From positions 79,988 to 143,987 of the forward strand of contig JAIPEE010000005.1 in NCBI GenBank assembly GCA_021737275.1: a stretch of DNA of 64,000 nt, written 5' to 3'. The notes under the pieces are model-generated. The model was not told where the DNA came from. It saw nothing but the letters and a program-made list of their open reading frames with translations, and did no database searches. Of the stretch, positions 45,480 through 54,724 are shown one piece after another. The position numbers and the translations under genes are program-made. Origin of the DNA: Desulfobacterales bacterium (GTDB lineage Bacteria > Desulfobacterota > Desulfobacteria > Desulfobacterales > JAIPEE01). Within the stretch, counting starts at the first letter, position 1; each line of letters begins with the position of its first letter.

Positions 45480-47531
45480 TCACTGAAATAACCCCTTAAG
45501 TATCTCATCACCTTTTTTTTCTAACTCTTTTCCAGTCTTTTCAAAACTTTTTTCACCTGAAAGTGTTTTCCCCAGTTCCTTTTTTAAATCATCAGAATCC
45601 GGAATATCCACACCGAGATTCTGCTTCAGTATCCCCTTTAAATCCGGGGTGAACTTCGGTTCTGTAAATGTTCCGGTAATCAGCACCGGCACCGTAATAC
45701 CAGAGTGATCCGTCTTATCGCCCTGACCTTTTATTGTACCTACAAATTTGGGTTCAACCCGCATATCCAGAGTTTCTTTAACAAGATGCGCATCACCTGA
45801 TACCAGGACACGGATAAACGGAGAAACCATCGTCGTATTTTTGGAATTAAACAGACCTTTTGTAATTGTAAACGGCACATTCAACTTGCCAAAATCGGTT
45901 CGAGGCTTTTCTCCTCCAGGTTCACCCGCCCCGAATGTGGCTTTCAGGTTCCGTACCATCCCGGCCAGATCAATGCCTTTAACCGCACCATCCTTAAAAG
46001 TAAGCTTTCCTTCGCCATTTAAAGTTCTCTTGATTCGATCAGGATCATCTCCTTTCATATCAAGCGTAATAGTTGCTTTTGTCATACCTTCCAGAATATC
46101 TTTTTCGATTACGTCTCTGAGTAATGGTCCGGCCTGAACATTGTCAATTTCAAGCTTTACCTTTGTGGCAGGCGTATTTGCCCGAACATCGGCATTTACT
46201 ACAGACGCAATGGTGCCGCCATAAATCGTCATTCCAAAGGGATCAATATTAATAAGACCGTTTTTGGCATTTATCTTAAGTGTGACATTTTCCATCCGGG
46301 CGCCCATTGCTTTTACTTTTCCGGCTGTTAATGAGCCATCCATAATTACTTTTCTGAGTGGTTTATAGTCAATCGGTTTGGCATCCGCATCAGCCGCAGC
46401 TTGTTCTTCTTTTTTATCCGGCTGCTCTATATTTTTCTTTTTTTCAGGCGGCGGCAGATATCGGTCAACATCAATTTCATCCAGATCAAAGGAAAACACC
46501 AGGTTCGGTTTATCAAATTCCGTTGCGGTCATCGAAAAGATCATTGTTGAATCATCAAGTAATAAATGCCCATCTGAGATGCTGATCAGGCTGGAGTTAC
46601 CTTTAATTTTCGAATCAAATGATACCTTTTTCAGAACATCTTTATCAGCCGTTTTCACCGGGAATTTCTGACCCATTGCGGCCACGAGGTTTCTTGGAGA
46701 AAAAGGCTCAACCCGAATGGTCATATCAAAGGCCGGATTTGACATAGGTGTTATTATTTTCCCGTTCAGGCTCAGAACAATCTGCTCAAGTGCTTTTAAA
46801 GTAATATCAACCAGGATATCTTCCCTACCTGGTTCTTTACCAATCGGCCCAATTTTCCCATCAAGGAAAACAGGCTGTTGATCCAGCTTTGCAGAGAAAA
46901 TAATCCTGATCGGCCGCTCAAGCGTTACGTCTTCAAGACTGAGGTTAACATCCGTAATTTCTTTCCTGGTTTTTGTTGTATGGTCAATATACAAAACAGT
47001 TCCATTGGTTATGGCAAACTCATCCAGAATAAAGTTTTTGACGGGCATTTGTTCAGATGCCTGTTTTTCTGATGCCGGTCTTTCATCAGTTTTCTTTTCT
47101 TCCGTTTTGGCTACCTTTTTATCTGTAACCGGAATTTTAAAATCCCAGCTATTTTGTCCATCTTTTCCTTTTTCCAGAACAATATGGGGGCCGTTCAGAA
47201 CAAATCGAACCTGAGCGGTCCGCTTAGTCAGAAACGGCATAATTTTAACCCGAGCATCAATATTGTCTACACTGATAAAATTTTCTTCCGTCATACCGGA
47301 AATATTACCCAATCGAATATCCGCAAGTTTGATGCCGGCCCAAGGAAACAGTGTCAGCCTGGGTGCAGTACCCAGTGAAAACTTACGACCGGTTGCCTTT
47401 ATGACCTCTGCTTCAATTCGGGGTTGAAATTTTTCAACATTAATAAATTTTGGAATTATGATGATTGCTAAAATAAAAAGTAAAAGCAAACTACCTGCAA
47501 TAATACTTATCCATTTAATCGCTTTTTTCAT
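45480..47531 (-). CDS. AsmA-family envelope protein
   Basis: A 683-residue protein with one N-terminal membrane anchor (about residues 8-28) followed by a large periplasmic part. The N-terminal AsmA motif SLGTAPRLTLFPWAGIKLAD and the C-terminal AsmA domain (GEGKLTFKDGAVKGIDLAGM, VEPKFVGTIKGQGD) are present, with a disordered Lys/Ala/Asp-rich linker around residue 370-390. AsmA-like proteins are now thought to bridge inner and outer membrane and move phospholipids. The C-terminus is helical and rich in Lys and Glu. Converges on sfsA. Confidence 0.88.
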   Translation of the reverse strand: MKKAIKWISIIAGSLLLLFILAIIIIPKFINVEKFQPRIEAEVIKATGRKFSLGTAPRLTLFPWAGIKLADIRLGNISGMTEENFISVDNIDARVKIMPFLTKRTAQVRFVLNGPHIVLEKGKDGQNSWDFKIPVTDKKVAKTEEKKTDERPASEKQASEQMPVKNFILDEFAITNGTVLYIDHTTKTRKEITDVNLSLEDVTLERPIRIIFSAKLDQQPVFLDGKIGPIGKEPGREDILVDITLKALEQIVLSLNGKIITPMSNPAFDMTIRVEPFSPRNLVAAMGQKFPVKTADKDVLKKVSFDSKIKGNSSLISISDGHLLLDDSTMIFSMTATEFDKPNLVFSFDLDEIDVDRYLPPPEKKKNIEQPDKKEEQAAADADAKPIDYKPLRKVIMDGSLTAGKVKAMGARMENVTLKINAKNGLINIDPFGMTIYGGTIASVVNADVRANTPATKVKLEIDNVQAGPLLRDVIEKDILEGMTKATITLDMKGDDPDRIKRTLNGEGKLTFKDGAVKGIDLAGMVRNLKATFGAGEPGGEKPRTDFGKLNVPFTITKGLFNSKNTTMVSPFIRVLVSGDAHLVKETLDMRVEPKFVGTIKGQGDKTDHSGITVPVLITGTFTEPKFTPDLKGILKQNLGVDIPDSDDLKKELGKTLSGEKSFEKTGKELEKKGDEILKGLFQ

Positions 47532-47603
47532 GGTGAGTCCCCATATTAACGAATATATATTTTTACTGAGATATTGATAAAATAAAATTTATAAATGGCT
47601 TGA

Positions 47604-47645
47604 AAAGCCCCCTCCCCGGGGAGGGAAGCAAGAGGAGGGGATATA
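47604..47645. other. GC-rich inverted-repeat element after the kor operon
   Basis: Minus-strand sequence contains CCCTCCCCGGGGAGGG flanked by a second CCCCTCC word; the core is a perfect palindrome. It may act as a terminator of korDABC (a TTTT follows) but looks like a dispersed repeat: its GC-richness contrasts with its surroundings. Confidence 0.45.
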
Positions 47646-47657
47646 AAGACTATTCTT

Positions 47658-48221
47658 TTACATTGCCAGTTTATCTATCCCCTCAAATCCACCAACCAAC
47701 CCCACCCCAAGATCCAGCGACTTCAGGTTCGTTTCCAAAATTTTGCCTGAAAAGCGGAGCTTCAGTGATTTTACTATTGACTTATATTGAACAACCTTTG
47801 TCAAACCTAAAACTGAACCCAGAAGACAGGTGCTGCACACAATGGGCAATCCGATCTGATCCATTACTGATTTGTAAATCGGTATCTCATGGTGCCGTGC
47901 AGCCAGTTTGCTTTCGATCACAACATATTTAGGATCTGTTATCAAAATGCCACCGGGGCGAATAATAGTTGAGAACTTATTATAAGCAAGTTGCGTTAAA
48001 CAGACAAGAACATTCGGCTGAGGTACCTTTGGAAAATTTATCTGCTGGTCCGAAATAATCACATCCGACCGGGTAGCTCCGCCCCTGGCTTCAGGTCCAT
48101 AAGACTGGGACTGAACAGCTTTGATCTTATCAAATAAAACGGCTGCTTCAGCCAGTATTATAGCTGTAGTGATAACACCCTGTCCGCCTGATCCGGAAAA
48201 AACCAATCTGCATTTTTCCAT
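47658..48221 (-). CDS. korC: 2-oxoacid:ferredoxin oxidoreductase, gamma subunit
   Basis: A 187-residue protein starting CRLVFSGSGGQGVITTAIIL, the glycine-rich motif of the gamma subunit, with YGPEARGGATRSDVIISDQ further on. With KorA, KorB and KorD it forms a complex that oxidatively decarboxylates a 2-oxoacid (probably 2-oxoglutarate) to the CoA ester, passing electrons to ferredoxin, or runs in reverse for CO2 fixation. It follows korB by two bases. Substrate is inferred from subunit layout and cannot be fixed by sequence reading. Confidence 0.9.
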   Translation of the reverse strand: MEKCRLVFSGSGGQGVITTAIILAEAAVLFDKIKAVQSQSYGPEARGGATRSDVIISDQQINFPKVPQPNVLVCLTQLAYNKFSTIIRPGGILITDPKYVVIESKLAARHHEIPIYKSVMDQIGLPIVCSTCLLGSVLGLTKVVQYKSIVKSLKLRFSGKILETNLKSLDLGVGLVGGFEGIDKLAM

Positions 48222-48223
48222 CT

Positions 48224-49024
48224 TTATTTTCCTTTCGCCCGTGCTATAATATTTTTATACTCATCGCAATACTCAGGCAGTTCTTTTTGAACAAAAATGC
48301 CCCTTTCAATAAGATCAGGGTTCTCCTGCTTTTTCTTTGATCCGATGGATGTTGTATTGTCTTTATATAATTTCATCATTTCAACGCCATCACCCGCATT
48401 ATTTTTTCTGCCGAAATAGGTCGGGCACTGAGTTAAAATCTCAACGACTGAAAATCCATGATGCGTAATTGCCTTTTGAAGTATATCGACCATCTGTTGT
48501 ACATGATAAGTTGTGGTTCGACCCACAAAGGTTGCACCGGCTGCAACAGAAAGCTGCACCACATCAAAGTCATGATCAATATTTGTGTAGGGTGCCGTAG
48601 TTGCAGAGGTACCATATCCGGACAGTGGCGAATACTGTCCGCCTGTCATTCCGTAAATCCTGTTATTCATAACAATGGCCGTCATATTGATATTTCGCCG
48701 GGCCGCATGAATAAAATGATTACCACCTATGGCAAGGGCATCGCCATCACCCATGGGTACTATCAGATTAAGCTCCGGTCGGCTCATTTTCACACCTGTA
48801 GCAAATGCCAGTGCACGGCCGTGTATGGTGTGAAGCGTATGAAAATCAACATAACCGCTTATACGGGCGGAACAGCCGATACCGGAAACCATGACAATAT
48901 TATTTTTCTTAAGGCCAAGATTTTCTATTGCTCTCAACAGATTATTAAGTATGATTCCATGTCCGCAGCCCGGACACCACATATGAGGGAAAAATCGTTC
49001 ACGGATATAATCTTTAATAGCCAT
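48224..49024 (-). CDS. korB: 2-oxoacid:ferredoxin oxidoreductase, beta (TPP-binding) subunit
   Basis: A 266-residue subunit with cysteine motif MWCPGCGHGIILNNLLRA (one [4Fe-4S] ligand pair) and the thiamine pyrophosphate motif VPMGDGDALAIGGNHFIHAA followed by NRIYGMTGGQYSPLSG. It binds TPP-Mg and carries out the decarboxylation with KorA. It starts four bases after korA. Motif composition (GDGD, NNxIYGMTGGQ) is standard for the 2-oxoglutarate/ketoisovalerate group. Confidence 0.93.
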   Translation of the reverse strand: MAIKDYIRERFFPHMWCPGCGHGIILNNLLRAIENLGLKKNNIVMVSGIGCSARISGYVDFHTLHTIHGRALAFATGVKMSRPELNLIVPMGDGDALAIGGNHFIHAARRNINMTAIVMNNRIYGMTGGQYSPLSGYGTSATTAPYTNIDHDFDVVQLSVAAGATFVGRTTTYHVQQMVDILQKAITHHGFSVVEILTQCPTYFGRKNNAGDGVEMMKLYKDNTTSIGSKKKQENPDLIERGIFVQKELPEYCDEYKNIIARAKGK

Positions 49025-49027
49025 TGA

Positions 49028-50176
49028 TCAGACCCCCTTTCCCTGGACAACCCGAAGAATGTTTCGGATATCTGTTGGAGAAATAAAAATACCATCAACC
49101 TTGTTTGCCAGAAAAACCTTACCCGGGTCATCTACTGAAGATTTAACCATCTCCATTACCTGTCCTGTGTTCATCTCCACCACCAGAATATGTTTCGCAT
49201 TTCTGCATTTTTCCCGAACGATCTGCTCAGGGAAGGGCCATAGGGTTTGCAGTTCCAGCAAGCCCAGTTTTTCGCCCCTTACTCTTCTGCTTTCCACCAC
49301 ATGAAGCGCTGATCGCGCTGAGGCGCCATAAGAAACCATTATACATTCGGCATCTTCAAGATGATATTCCTTATATCGTGCCAACAGATTTACATTGTTT
49401 TGGATCTTGTCAACCAGATGGCGAATCAACCCCTGAACAACGCCCGGATTATCAGAAGGGAATCCCCACATATCATGATAGAGCCCTGTCACATTGAAAC
49501 GATGGACACCGCCAAAATCCGACATGGGCAACCGGCCGTCTTCTCTCGGCAGATATGGATGATAATCAATTCCTTCACTGCAGGATGTTCTTAACCGTTC
49601 TATGAGTGGAATATCACCCGGTGGCGGAACATCAAGCCTTTCCCTGAGATGGCCAACCACTTCATCAAGCAGCAGAATGACCGGTGTCCGGTATGTTTCC
49701 GAGATATTAAAGGCATCAACTGTGATATCAAAAACATCCTGATGGGTAGAAGCGGTCATCGCAACAATAGAATGATCGCCATGGGTACCCCAACGTGCCT
49801 GCATCACATCACCCTGGCTGATGTGTGTGGGAATACCGGTTGATGGGCCGCCGCGCTGGACATTAACGATAACACATGGAATTTCAGCCATAACAGCATA
49901 GCCAAGTGATTCCTGCATGAGTGAAAAACCGGGGCCGCTGGTAGCTGTCATCACTTTGCTGCCGGTCAGGGATGCACCGATAATGGCACACATGGAAGAT
50001 ATTTCATCTTCCATCTGGATAAACTTTCCGCCTTTTTTCGGTAGTCTGAAGGACAATGATTCAGCAATTTCTGTCGATGGTGTAATGGGGTAACCGGCAA
50101 AAAAATCAAGGCCGGCATATAAAGCGCCTTCAACACATGCTTCATTCCCCTGAACAAATTTAACGCTTTTTTCCAT
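49028..50176 (-). CDS. korA: 2-oxoacid:ferredoxin oxidoreductase, alpha subunit
   Basis: A 382-residue subunit. The frame is open further upstream through korD, but the ATG at 50176 (MEKSVKFVQGNEACVEGALY) has a GGAGAA site. Motifs: AGLDFFAGYPITPSTEIAES, SSMCAIIGASLTGSKVMTAT followed by SGPGFSLMQE, and VIVNVQRGGPSTGIPTHISQ. It binds the substrate together with KorB. The middle contains a region (residues about 215-250) with LLLDEVVGHLRERLD typical of KorA. It follows korD immediately. Confidence 0.93.
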   Translation of the reverse strand: MEKSVKFVQGNEACVEGALYAGLDFFAGYPITPSTEIAESLSFRLPKKGGKFIQMEDEISSMCAIIGASLTGSKVMTATSGPGFSLMQESLGYAVMAEIPCVIVNVQRGGPSTGIPTHISQGDVMQARWGTHGDHSIVAMTASTHQDVFDITVDAFNISETYRTPVILLLDEVVGHLRERLDVPPPGDIPLIERLRTSCSEGIDYHPYLPREDGRLPMSDFGGVHRFNVTGLYHDMWGFPSDNPGVVQGLIRHLVDKIQNNVNLLARYKEYHLEDAECIMVSYGASARSALHVVESRRVRGEKLGLLELQTLWPFPEQIVREKCRNAKHILVVEMNTGQVMEMVKSSVDDPGKVFLANKVDGIFISPTDIRNILRVVQGKGV

Positions 50177-50180
50177 GATT

Positions 50181-50411
50181 TTAGTTCTCCGAAGTTCCCT
50201 CTTTTTCTTTTTCACACACGACGTCAATAGCAAGGTCAGGGCACCTGAGTTCACACAATTTACAGCAGATACAATCTGATAGTCTTGCAGCCACAGCCTT
50301 TTCATGTTCATCAAGTTCAAGAACCTTTGCCGGACAAAACTCCACACAAATTCCGCAGCCCTTGCACCACTCCCGGTTGATTGAATGAGTTTTCAGTTTT
50401 GCTTTTGCCAT
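50181..50411 (-). CDS. korD: 2-oxoacid:ferredoxin oxidoreductase, delta (4Fe-4S ferredoxin-like) subunit
   Basis: A 76-residue protein with two [4Fe-4S] motifs: CKGCGICVEFCPAKVLEL and CICCKLCELRCPDLAID. It carries electrons out of the KorAB core. The second cluster motif begins CICCKLC, slightly unusual in having an extra Cys. It is first in the korDABC order and starts 39 bases after the radical SAM gene, which probably shares its transcript. Confidence 0.93.
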   Translation of the reverse strand: MAKAKLKTHSINREWCKGCGICVEFCPAKVLELDEHEKAVAARLSDCICCKLCELRCPDLAIDVVCEKEKEGTSEN

Positions 50412-50450
50412 TTGTTTGAACCTTTATTTAATTTGTTTCAAATGCCTTAT

Positions 50451-51617
50451 TTATATAAATCGCCTCATCTGCTTATCTATTATTATGTCCACATTCTCAG
50501 GCGTTATTTCGTATTCCCGGCAAATCCGTTCAGCCTTCGCCACCCTTTTAGGAGATCTCATGTGATGCAATCCGGCCATAAATCCCAATCGTCTGCCTAC
50601 CTGATATACACACTGCCGGTGAGACGGCATCTCAAGAAAGGCCCGGATCACACCAGTCATTTTTTCCTTGTCTTCAGGCAGCCTGCCCTCAACCTCCTGG
50701 AAAAGGTTCAGGATGTGGTCACTTTTGACCATACTCTGAATACCATCAAGATTTTCAATAAAAAGAAGTATCTCCCGGGCCATTTCCAGGTCTGTACATT
50801 TTTCAAAATGCCCGTTTATATATGCGTCATACAATGTTGCTTTTTTTGGAATTGAAAGAGACCGAAGTCTTATAAAATCAGGATCGATCCGGCTAACCGC
50901 ATCCGCGGTTTCAAGTGCATGTTCTTCTGAAAACTTTTTCCCGCCAAGACCGGGCATTACATATAAGGACACCTCCATGCCTGCTGCTTTTACCTTTTGG
51001 CCTGCCTTTATATGTGCCTCCTTTGTCACCCCTTTTTGTACCTGTTTCAGAACATTATCAGAGCCCGATTCGAGACCGATATGGATTCTATTGAGCCCGG
51101 CGATGCTGAATGCCTTGAGATCTTCATCTTTTATTCTGGAAATTGTGTGTGAGCGGGCATACGATGTAACTCTTTCAACCCAGTCAAACTTTTTTCTCAG
51201 ATATTCAAGAATCTCTCTTAATGCTTCAGGTTTAATAATCAGGCTATTGGCATCCTGAACAAAAATGGCGGTCATACCTGCCGTAAACCAGCTATAGGCC
51301 GCATGAAATGCCGCCATGTCATTTTCTTCAACGCCGGCCGGAATATCACCCGTATTATAGCGGGATACGTTTCCATTCTCACCGGCATGTTCCTGGAGCA
51401 GTTCAATAAATTGATGAATTTTATCAATATCATGCTTTACATGATCAACCGGGCGGACCGAAAAATGCCTGCCTTTATATACCGGACAAAATGTACACCG
51501 GTTCCATGGACAGTTTCTGGTTATTCTGATGAGCAGGCTATTTGCCTCGTTGGGAGGTCTGATGGGACCCTGCTCAAACCCTCTGTATTCCTGTTCCTGC
51601 TTGTTTTCTGTCGCCAT
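50451..51617 (-). CDS. Radical SAM protein upstream of kor genes
   Basis: A 388-residue protein with the cluster-binding motif NCPWNRCTFCPVYKG (CxxxxCxxC variant: C-P-W-N-R-C-T-F-C), near residue 36. An Elp3/HemN-like barrel follows: IHIGLESGSDNVLKQVQKG is the glycine motif for SAM binding and VSLYVMPGLGGKKFSEEHAL is typical of YgiQ/HpnR-like groups. Function is unknown; members are annotated as coproporphyrinogen III oxidase-like or B12-independent radical SAM proteins. It is followed by korDABC at 39 bases. Whether it matures or regulates the oxidoreductase is inference. Confidence 0.82.
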   Translation of the reverse strand: MATENKQEQEYRGFEQGPIRPPNEANSLLIRITRNCPWNRCTFCPVYKGRHFSVRPVDHVKHDIDKIHQFIELLQEHAGENGNVSRYNTGDIPAGVEENDMAAFHAAYSWFTAGMTAIFVQDANSLIIKPEALREILEYLRKKFDWVERVTSYARSHTISRIKDEDLKAFSIAGLNRIHIGLESGSDNVLKQVQKGVTKEAHIKAGQKVKAAGMEVSLYVMPGLGGKKFSEEHALETADAVSRIDPDFIRLRSLSIPKKATLYDAYINGHFEKCTDLEMAREILLFIENLDGIQSMVKSDHILNLFQEVEGRLPEDKEKMTGVIRAFLEMPSHRQCVYQVGRRLGFMAGLHHMRSPKRVAKAERICREYEITPENVDIIIDKQMRRFI

Positions 51618-51863
51618 GTATCCGGTTGTTTTAAATTGCTGAAGTATGGATAAGCCTAATTAATCTATTACTGAATTATAAGCCGGTATTTGCTGTTAAT
51701 CCAATAATATAATAAATTGGAAACTTCTAAAGAACCTTTAAACACAAGTATAACCGCAGAAAAACATTAATTCAATACTTCTTTGACAATATTGTGTAAA
51801 ATATTATAAAAGCAGAGATACAATCTTTTTGAAACGATATTTTAAGACAGGAATAACCTGACA

Positions 51864-52874
51864 TTGAAAAAACTTCTTCTGATTTTAACAATTATCGCCA
51901 TTTTAAGTGTCGCTATTCTTTTCACTTTCTATATCGGACTGTTACGGTATGCCGAACAGCCCACAGACAGTCACAGTGAAAACCACATCGTATTTATCGT
52001 TCCCCCCGGTAGTGGTTTTAATACAGTTGCCAAAGAGCTTTTAGATAAAAAACTTATCCACTCTCCTGTAAAATTTCGTTATTATGCATGGGTCAAAGGG
52101 TATGAAAAACGCCTCAAGGCCGGAGAATATCTGCTATCTGCCGTCATGACACCCAGGATGATTCTGGATCATCTTTCCAGCGGCAAGGTTATGCTATACA
52201 GGGTCACCATTCCGGAAGGCTATAATATAAACCAGGTTTCCCGACGATTTGCCAACAGCGGACTAGATCTGGACACGTCAACCCTGTTGGCCGCATTTTC
52301 GGACCCTGATCTTATTAACCATTTCGGCATAAAAGCATCCTCATTTGAAGGATACCTGTTTCCTGATACCTATTTTTTCCCAAAGGGTACATCCATAAAA
52401 AATATTATTGGAATGATGGTTTCACATTTTAATACGCAGTTCAGCCCTGAATGGAAGGTTCGTGCTAAAGAATTAAATCTTACCGTTCACGAGGTGGTTA
52501 CGCTTGCTTCCATTATTGAAAAGGAGACGGGCGCTGCTGAAGAGCGGCCTATTATCTCATCCGTATTCCATAACCGCCTCAAGAGAAAAATGCGCCTTGA
52601 AACCGATCCGTCAGTGATTTATGGTATCAAGGATTTTGATGGCAATATTACCCGAAAGCACCTTAAAACGTTGACCCCGTATAATACTTATATGATCAAA
52701 GGACTTCCGCCGGGCCCCATCGCCAGCCCCGGTGCCGCTGCACTTGAGGCCGCACTGTATCCGGCTGAAACAAACTTTTTATATTTTGTTTCCAAAAAGG
52801 ATGGAACGCATCATTTCTCAACTAATTATTCCAGCCATATACAGGCTGTAAAAAAATATCAGTTAAGGAAATAA
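51864..52874 (+). CDS. mltG: Endolytic murein transglycosylase MltG (YceG)
   Basis: A 336-residue protein with an N-terminal membrane anchor (about residues 4-24), a LysM-like region (about 45-85, IVPPGSGFNTVAKELLDKKL) and the YceG catalytic domain: VTLASIIEKETGAAEERPII contains the catalytic Glu, and LETDPSVIYGIKDFDGNITR and ASPGAAALEAALYPAETNFL follow. It cuts glycan strands next to the membrane and limits peptidoglycan chain length. The start is a TTG (51864), so the first residue is Met from TTG. It is followed by a terminator. Confidence 0.93.
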   Translation: MKKLLLILTIIAILSVAILFTFYIGLLRYAEQPTDSHSENHIVFIVPPGSGFNTVAKELLDKKLIHSPVKFRYYAWVKGYEKRLKAGEYLLSAVMTPRMILDHLSSGKVMLYRVTIPEGYNINQVSRRFANSGLDLDTSTLLAAFSDPDLINHFGIKASSFEGYLFPDTYFFPKGTSIKNIIGMMVSHFNTQFSPEWKVRAKELNLTVHEVVTLASIIEKETGAAEERPIISSVFHNRLKRKMRLETDPSVIYGIKDFDGNITRKHLKTLTPYNTYMIKGLPPGPIASPGAAALEAALYPAETNFLYFVSKKDGTHHFSTNYSSHIQAVKKYQLRK

Positions 52875-52922
52875 TTAATTGGGCCATTAATCCAAAAAAA
52901 CCCTGGTAAGGACATCGCCTCT

Positions 52923-52949
52923 AAAGCCGGGAAATTGGCTTTTTTTTTA
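52923..52949 (+). terminator. Terminator after mltG
   Basis: Stem AAAGCC/GGCTTT around GGGAAATT followed by nine T, about 50 bases after the mltG stop. Confidence 0.8.
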
Positions 52950-53244
52950 TTACAGTGTCAATTTGCCCGGCCTTCAGTGCCTTCTATGAACTTATTGAGT
53001 GTTAGGTCGCACTGGCGAAAATACAACCGCCTTTTGGGGAACACAGGACGATATTTGGGATACACAGTCTGATATGGCGCCGGCAATGCCGGGTGCAATA
53101 TGGTTGTTGTCTTTACTTGGAAAATTTCATAACAGATGCCTGTCAGAATTAAAGATCCGTTTTAAACAATAATTCCGACAAAATGTTTATATCAAAGAAG
53201 TATTGATCTGAATCATCGGGTCTCCTTGGATCAATCCTTTCATC
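52950..53244. other. Noncoding region with degenerate direct repeat
   Basis: No credible gene. Two adjacent similar segments of about 21 bases lie at 53033-53054 and 53054-53074 (TTTTGGGGAACACAGGACGA and ATTTGGGATACACAGTCTGA). The rest shows nothing identifiable; it may be a decayed mobile element. Confidence 0.4.
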
Positions 53245-53673
53245 TTAAAATGAAACAGCCACATCTTCAGTTATTCTCAAGACCGACTCCTGCTGGAATA
53301 GTTTTTTGTAGTCTTTTCGAATAGATTCAATCTTGTTATCAGTTTCAGATGTTTGCTTATGCAGCAGAATAACAATCTTCGATGGTTCCTTAACAACATC
53401 ACCGGATGTCATCATCCACTGCCCATAAGCACCAATCACGGTCAACCCTTCCCTGAATTGGGGTGTAATATTTTCATCGACAAACTGTTGCCATTCAGAT
53501 TCAGTAATAATGGTGCCATTGGTCTTCGACAAACCAAAGATCAACTCTGTTCTGATAAACCGTTCGCCGGGGAAAGCAATGTCAGGATGCTTCCGGATAA
53601 CAGAAGAAACGGCACAACCGCACATTAATAAAACAGTAACCAACAAAAGGGATATAACAATTCGTTGTTTCAA
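53245..53673 (-). CDS. DUF3574-domain lipoprotein
   Basis: A 142-residue protein with a lipoprotein signal (VTVLLMCGCAVSSV, lipobox with Cys near residue 20). The mature part matches DUF3574: ELIFGLSKTNGTIITESEWQ followed by FVDENITPQFREGLTVIGAY and GQWM, with a final strand IVILLHKQ. Function unknown; members are small exported proteins. It lies about 18 bases after the arginase-fold gene and may share its transcript. Confidence 0.82.
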   Translation of the reverse strand: MKQRIVISLLLVTVLLMCGCAVSSVIRKHPDIAFPGERFIRTELIFGLSKTNGTIITESEWQQFVDENITPQFREGLTVIGAYGQWMMTSGDVVKEPSKIVILLHKQTSETDNKIESIRKDYKKLFQQESVLRITEDVAVSF

Positions 53674-53691
53674 TTAAAAGCCTTTGTATTA

Positions 53692-54684
53692 CTACTTTCT
53701 TGAATTAAGGTAGTCCGCAATAAGACAAATCTGTTCAAACACTATCACCATGGCATTCATTGCGGTAATCTTGCTCGGGTTATCCTTGGTCGGCATCATA
53801 CAAACCATATCCGCTCCAACCACATTCATGCCTCGCATTCCCTGTAAAACACCGGTTGCCTCTCTCATGGTCATTCCTGTAAACCCCTGCTCTATATTGG
53901 AAACACCGGGCGCTATACTTGGATCAAGCACATCCAGATCAAAGGTTATATAAACAGGCGAGTCTCCAATCTTTTCCTGCAATTCCTCTACAACAGCCTT
54001 AACACCGATTTCATCAAATTCATCCATTTCAATAATCCGGTATCCGGCCCTGATGCTTTCATCATCATCTTCAAAAGGCTCCCAGTGTCCCCGAATCCCG
54101 ATCTGGAATACCTTTTTCGGAATCACAAGCCCTTCTTCATTCATAATTCTGGACCACGCTCCGGCCCACTCAACATTTCCCAAAAAATGTCCTTCGTTTC
54201 TATACCCGTCGGTGTGCGAGTCAAAATGAACAACAGCAACCGGGCCTTTAGAGATTCCGGAGTTTGTCCCTGCAATGGCACGCAAAATCGGCAGTGTAAT
54301 GGAATGATCTCCACCAACGGAAACCGGCCGGGCACCTGCCTCATCCAGCCGTTTATAATATGCTTCAATATCTTTTATGGTTTTGTCGTTTACCATGGCA
54401 TGCGGCAACGGCACATCGCCAAGATCATTAATTCTGCAGATATCCCATGGCGTCAACTTGAATTTTCTGTGAGTTCGCCGGTATCCTGCGGCAACATCAC
54501 GTAATGCCCGGGGCCCCAGATGCTGGTCTCTTTCCGTAAGGCCGTTCCCGCTGCTGTGCGGAACACCCACCAGCGCAATATCAGAATTACAGGGATCAGG
54601 GTCATGGGGGCAACGGAACATTGTTGCTATTCCCCACCATTCACGCAGGTACATATCCTCATTCCCATCATATTCGTAACTCAT
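53692..54684 (-). CDS. Arginase/agmatinase-fold protein with altered substrate pocket
   Basis: A 330-residue ureohydrolase-family protein behind an AAAGGAG site. The binuclear-metal ligands are intact: His127 in SVGGDHSITLP, Asp155/His157/Asp159 in VVHFDSHTDGY, and Asp249/Asp251 in TFDLDVLDPSIAPGVS. Two features differ from arginases and agmatinases: the segment after the second motif reads GHFLGNVEWAG rather than H-G-T-x-F, and the place of the guanidinium-binding Glu (usual V-E-V-x-P) is Cys295 in GADMVCMMPTKDN. Catalysis on a guanidino-like or amide substrate other than agmatine is likely. Neighbours are a DUF3574 lipoprotein gene and a DsrE-family gene. Confidence 0.85.
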   Translation of the reverse strand: MSYEYDGNEDMYLREWWGIATMFRCPHDPDPCNSDIALVGVPHSSGNGLTERDQHLGPRALRDVAAGYRRTHRKFKLTPWDICRINDLGDVPLPHAMVNDKTIKDIEAYYKRLDEAGARPVSVGGDHSITLPILRAIAGTNSGISKGPVAVVHFDSHTDGYRNEGHFLGNVEWAGAWSRIMNEEGLVIPKKVFQIGIRGHWEPFEDDDESIRAGYRIIEMDEFDEIGVKAVVEELQEKIGDSPVYITFDLDVLDPSIAPGVSNIEQGFTGMTMREATGVLQGMRGMNVVGADMVCMMPTKDNPSKITAMNAMVIVFEQICLIADYLNSRK

Positions 54685-54724
54685 AAGTATTCTCCTTTGG
54701 CATAAGCGCTGTGTAGTGCTTTTG

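Noticed and set aside
50177..50347. N-terminal extension of KorA
   Set aside because: It overlaps most of korD; a ribosome site supports the ATG at 50176.
52900..52950. Structured stretch after mltG considered as a riboswitch
   Set aside because: It lies downstream of the gene with no gene following in the same direction and is explained by a terminator.
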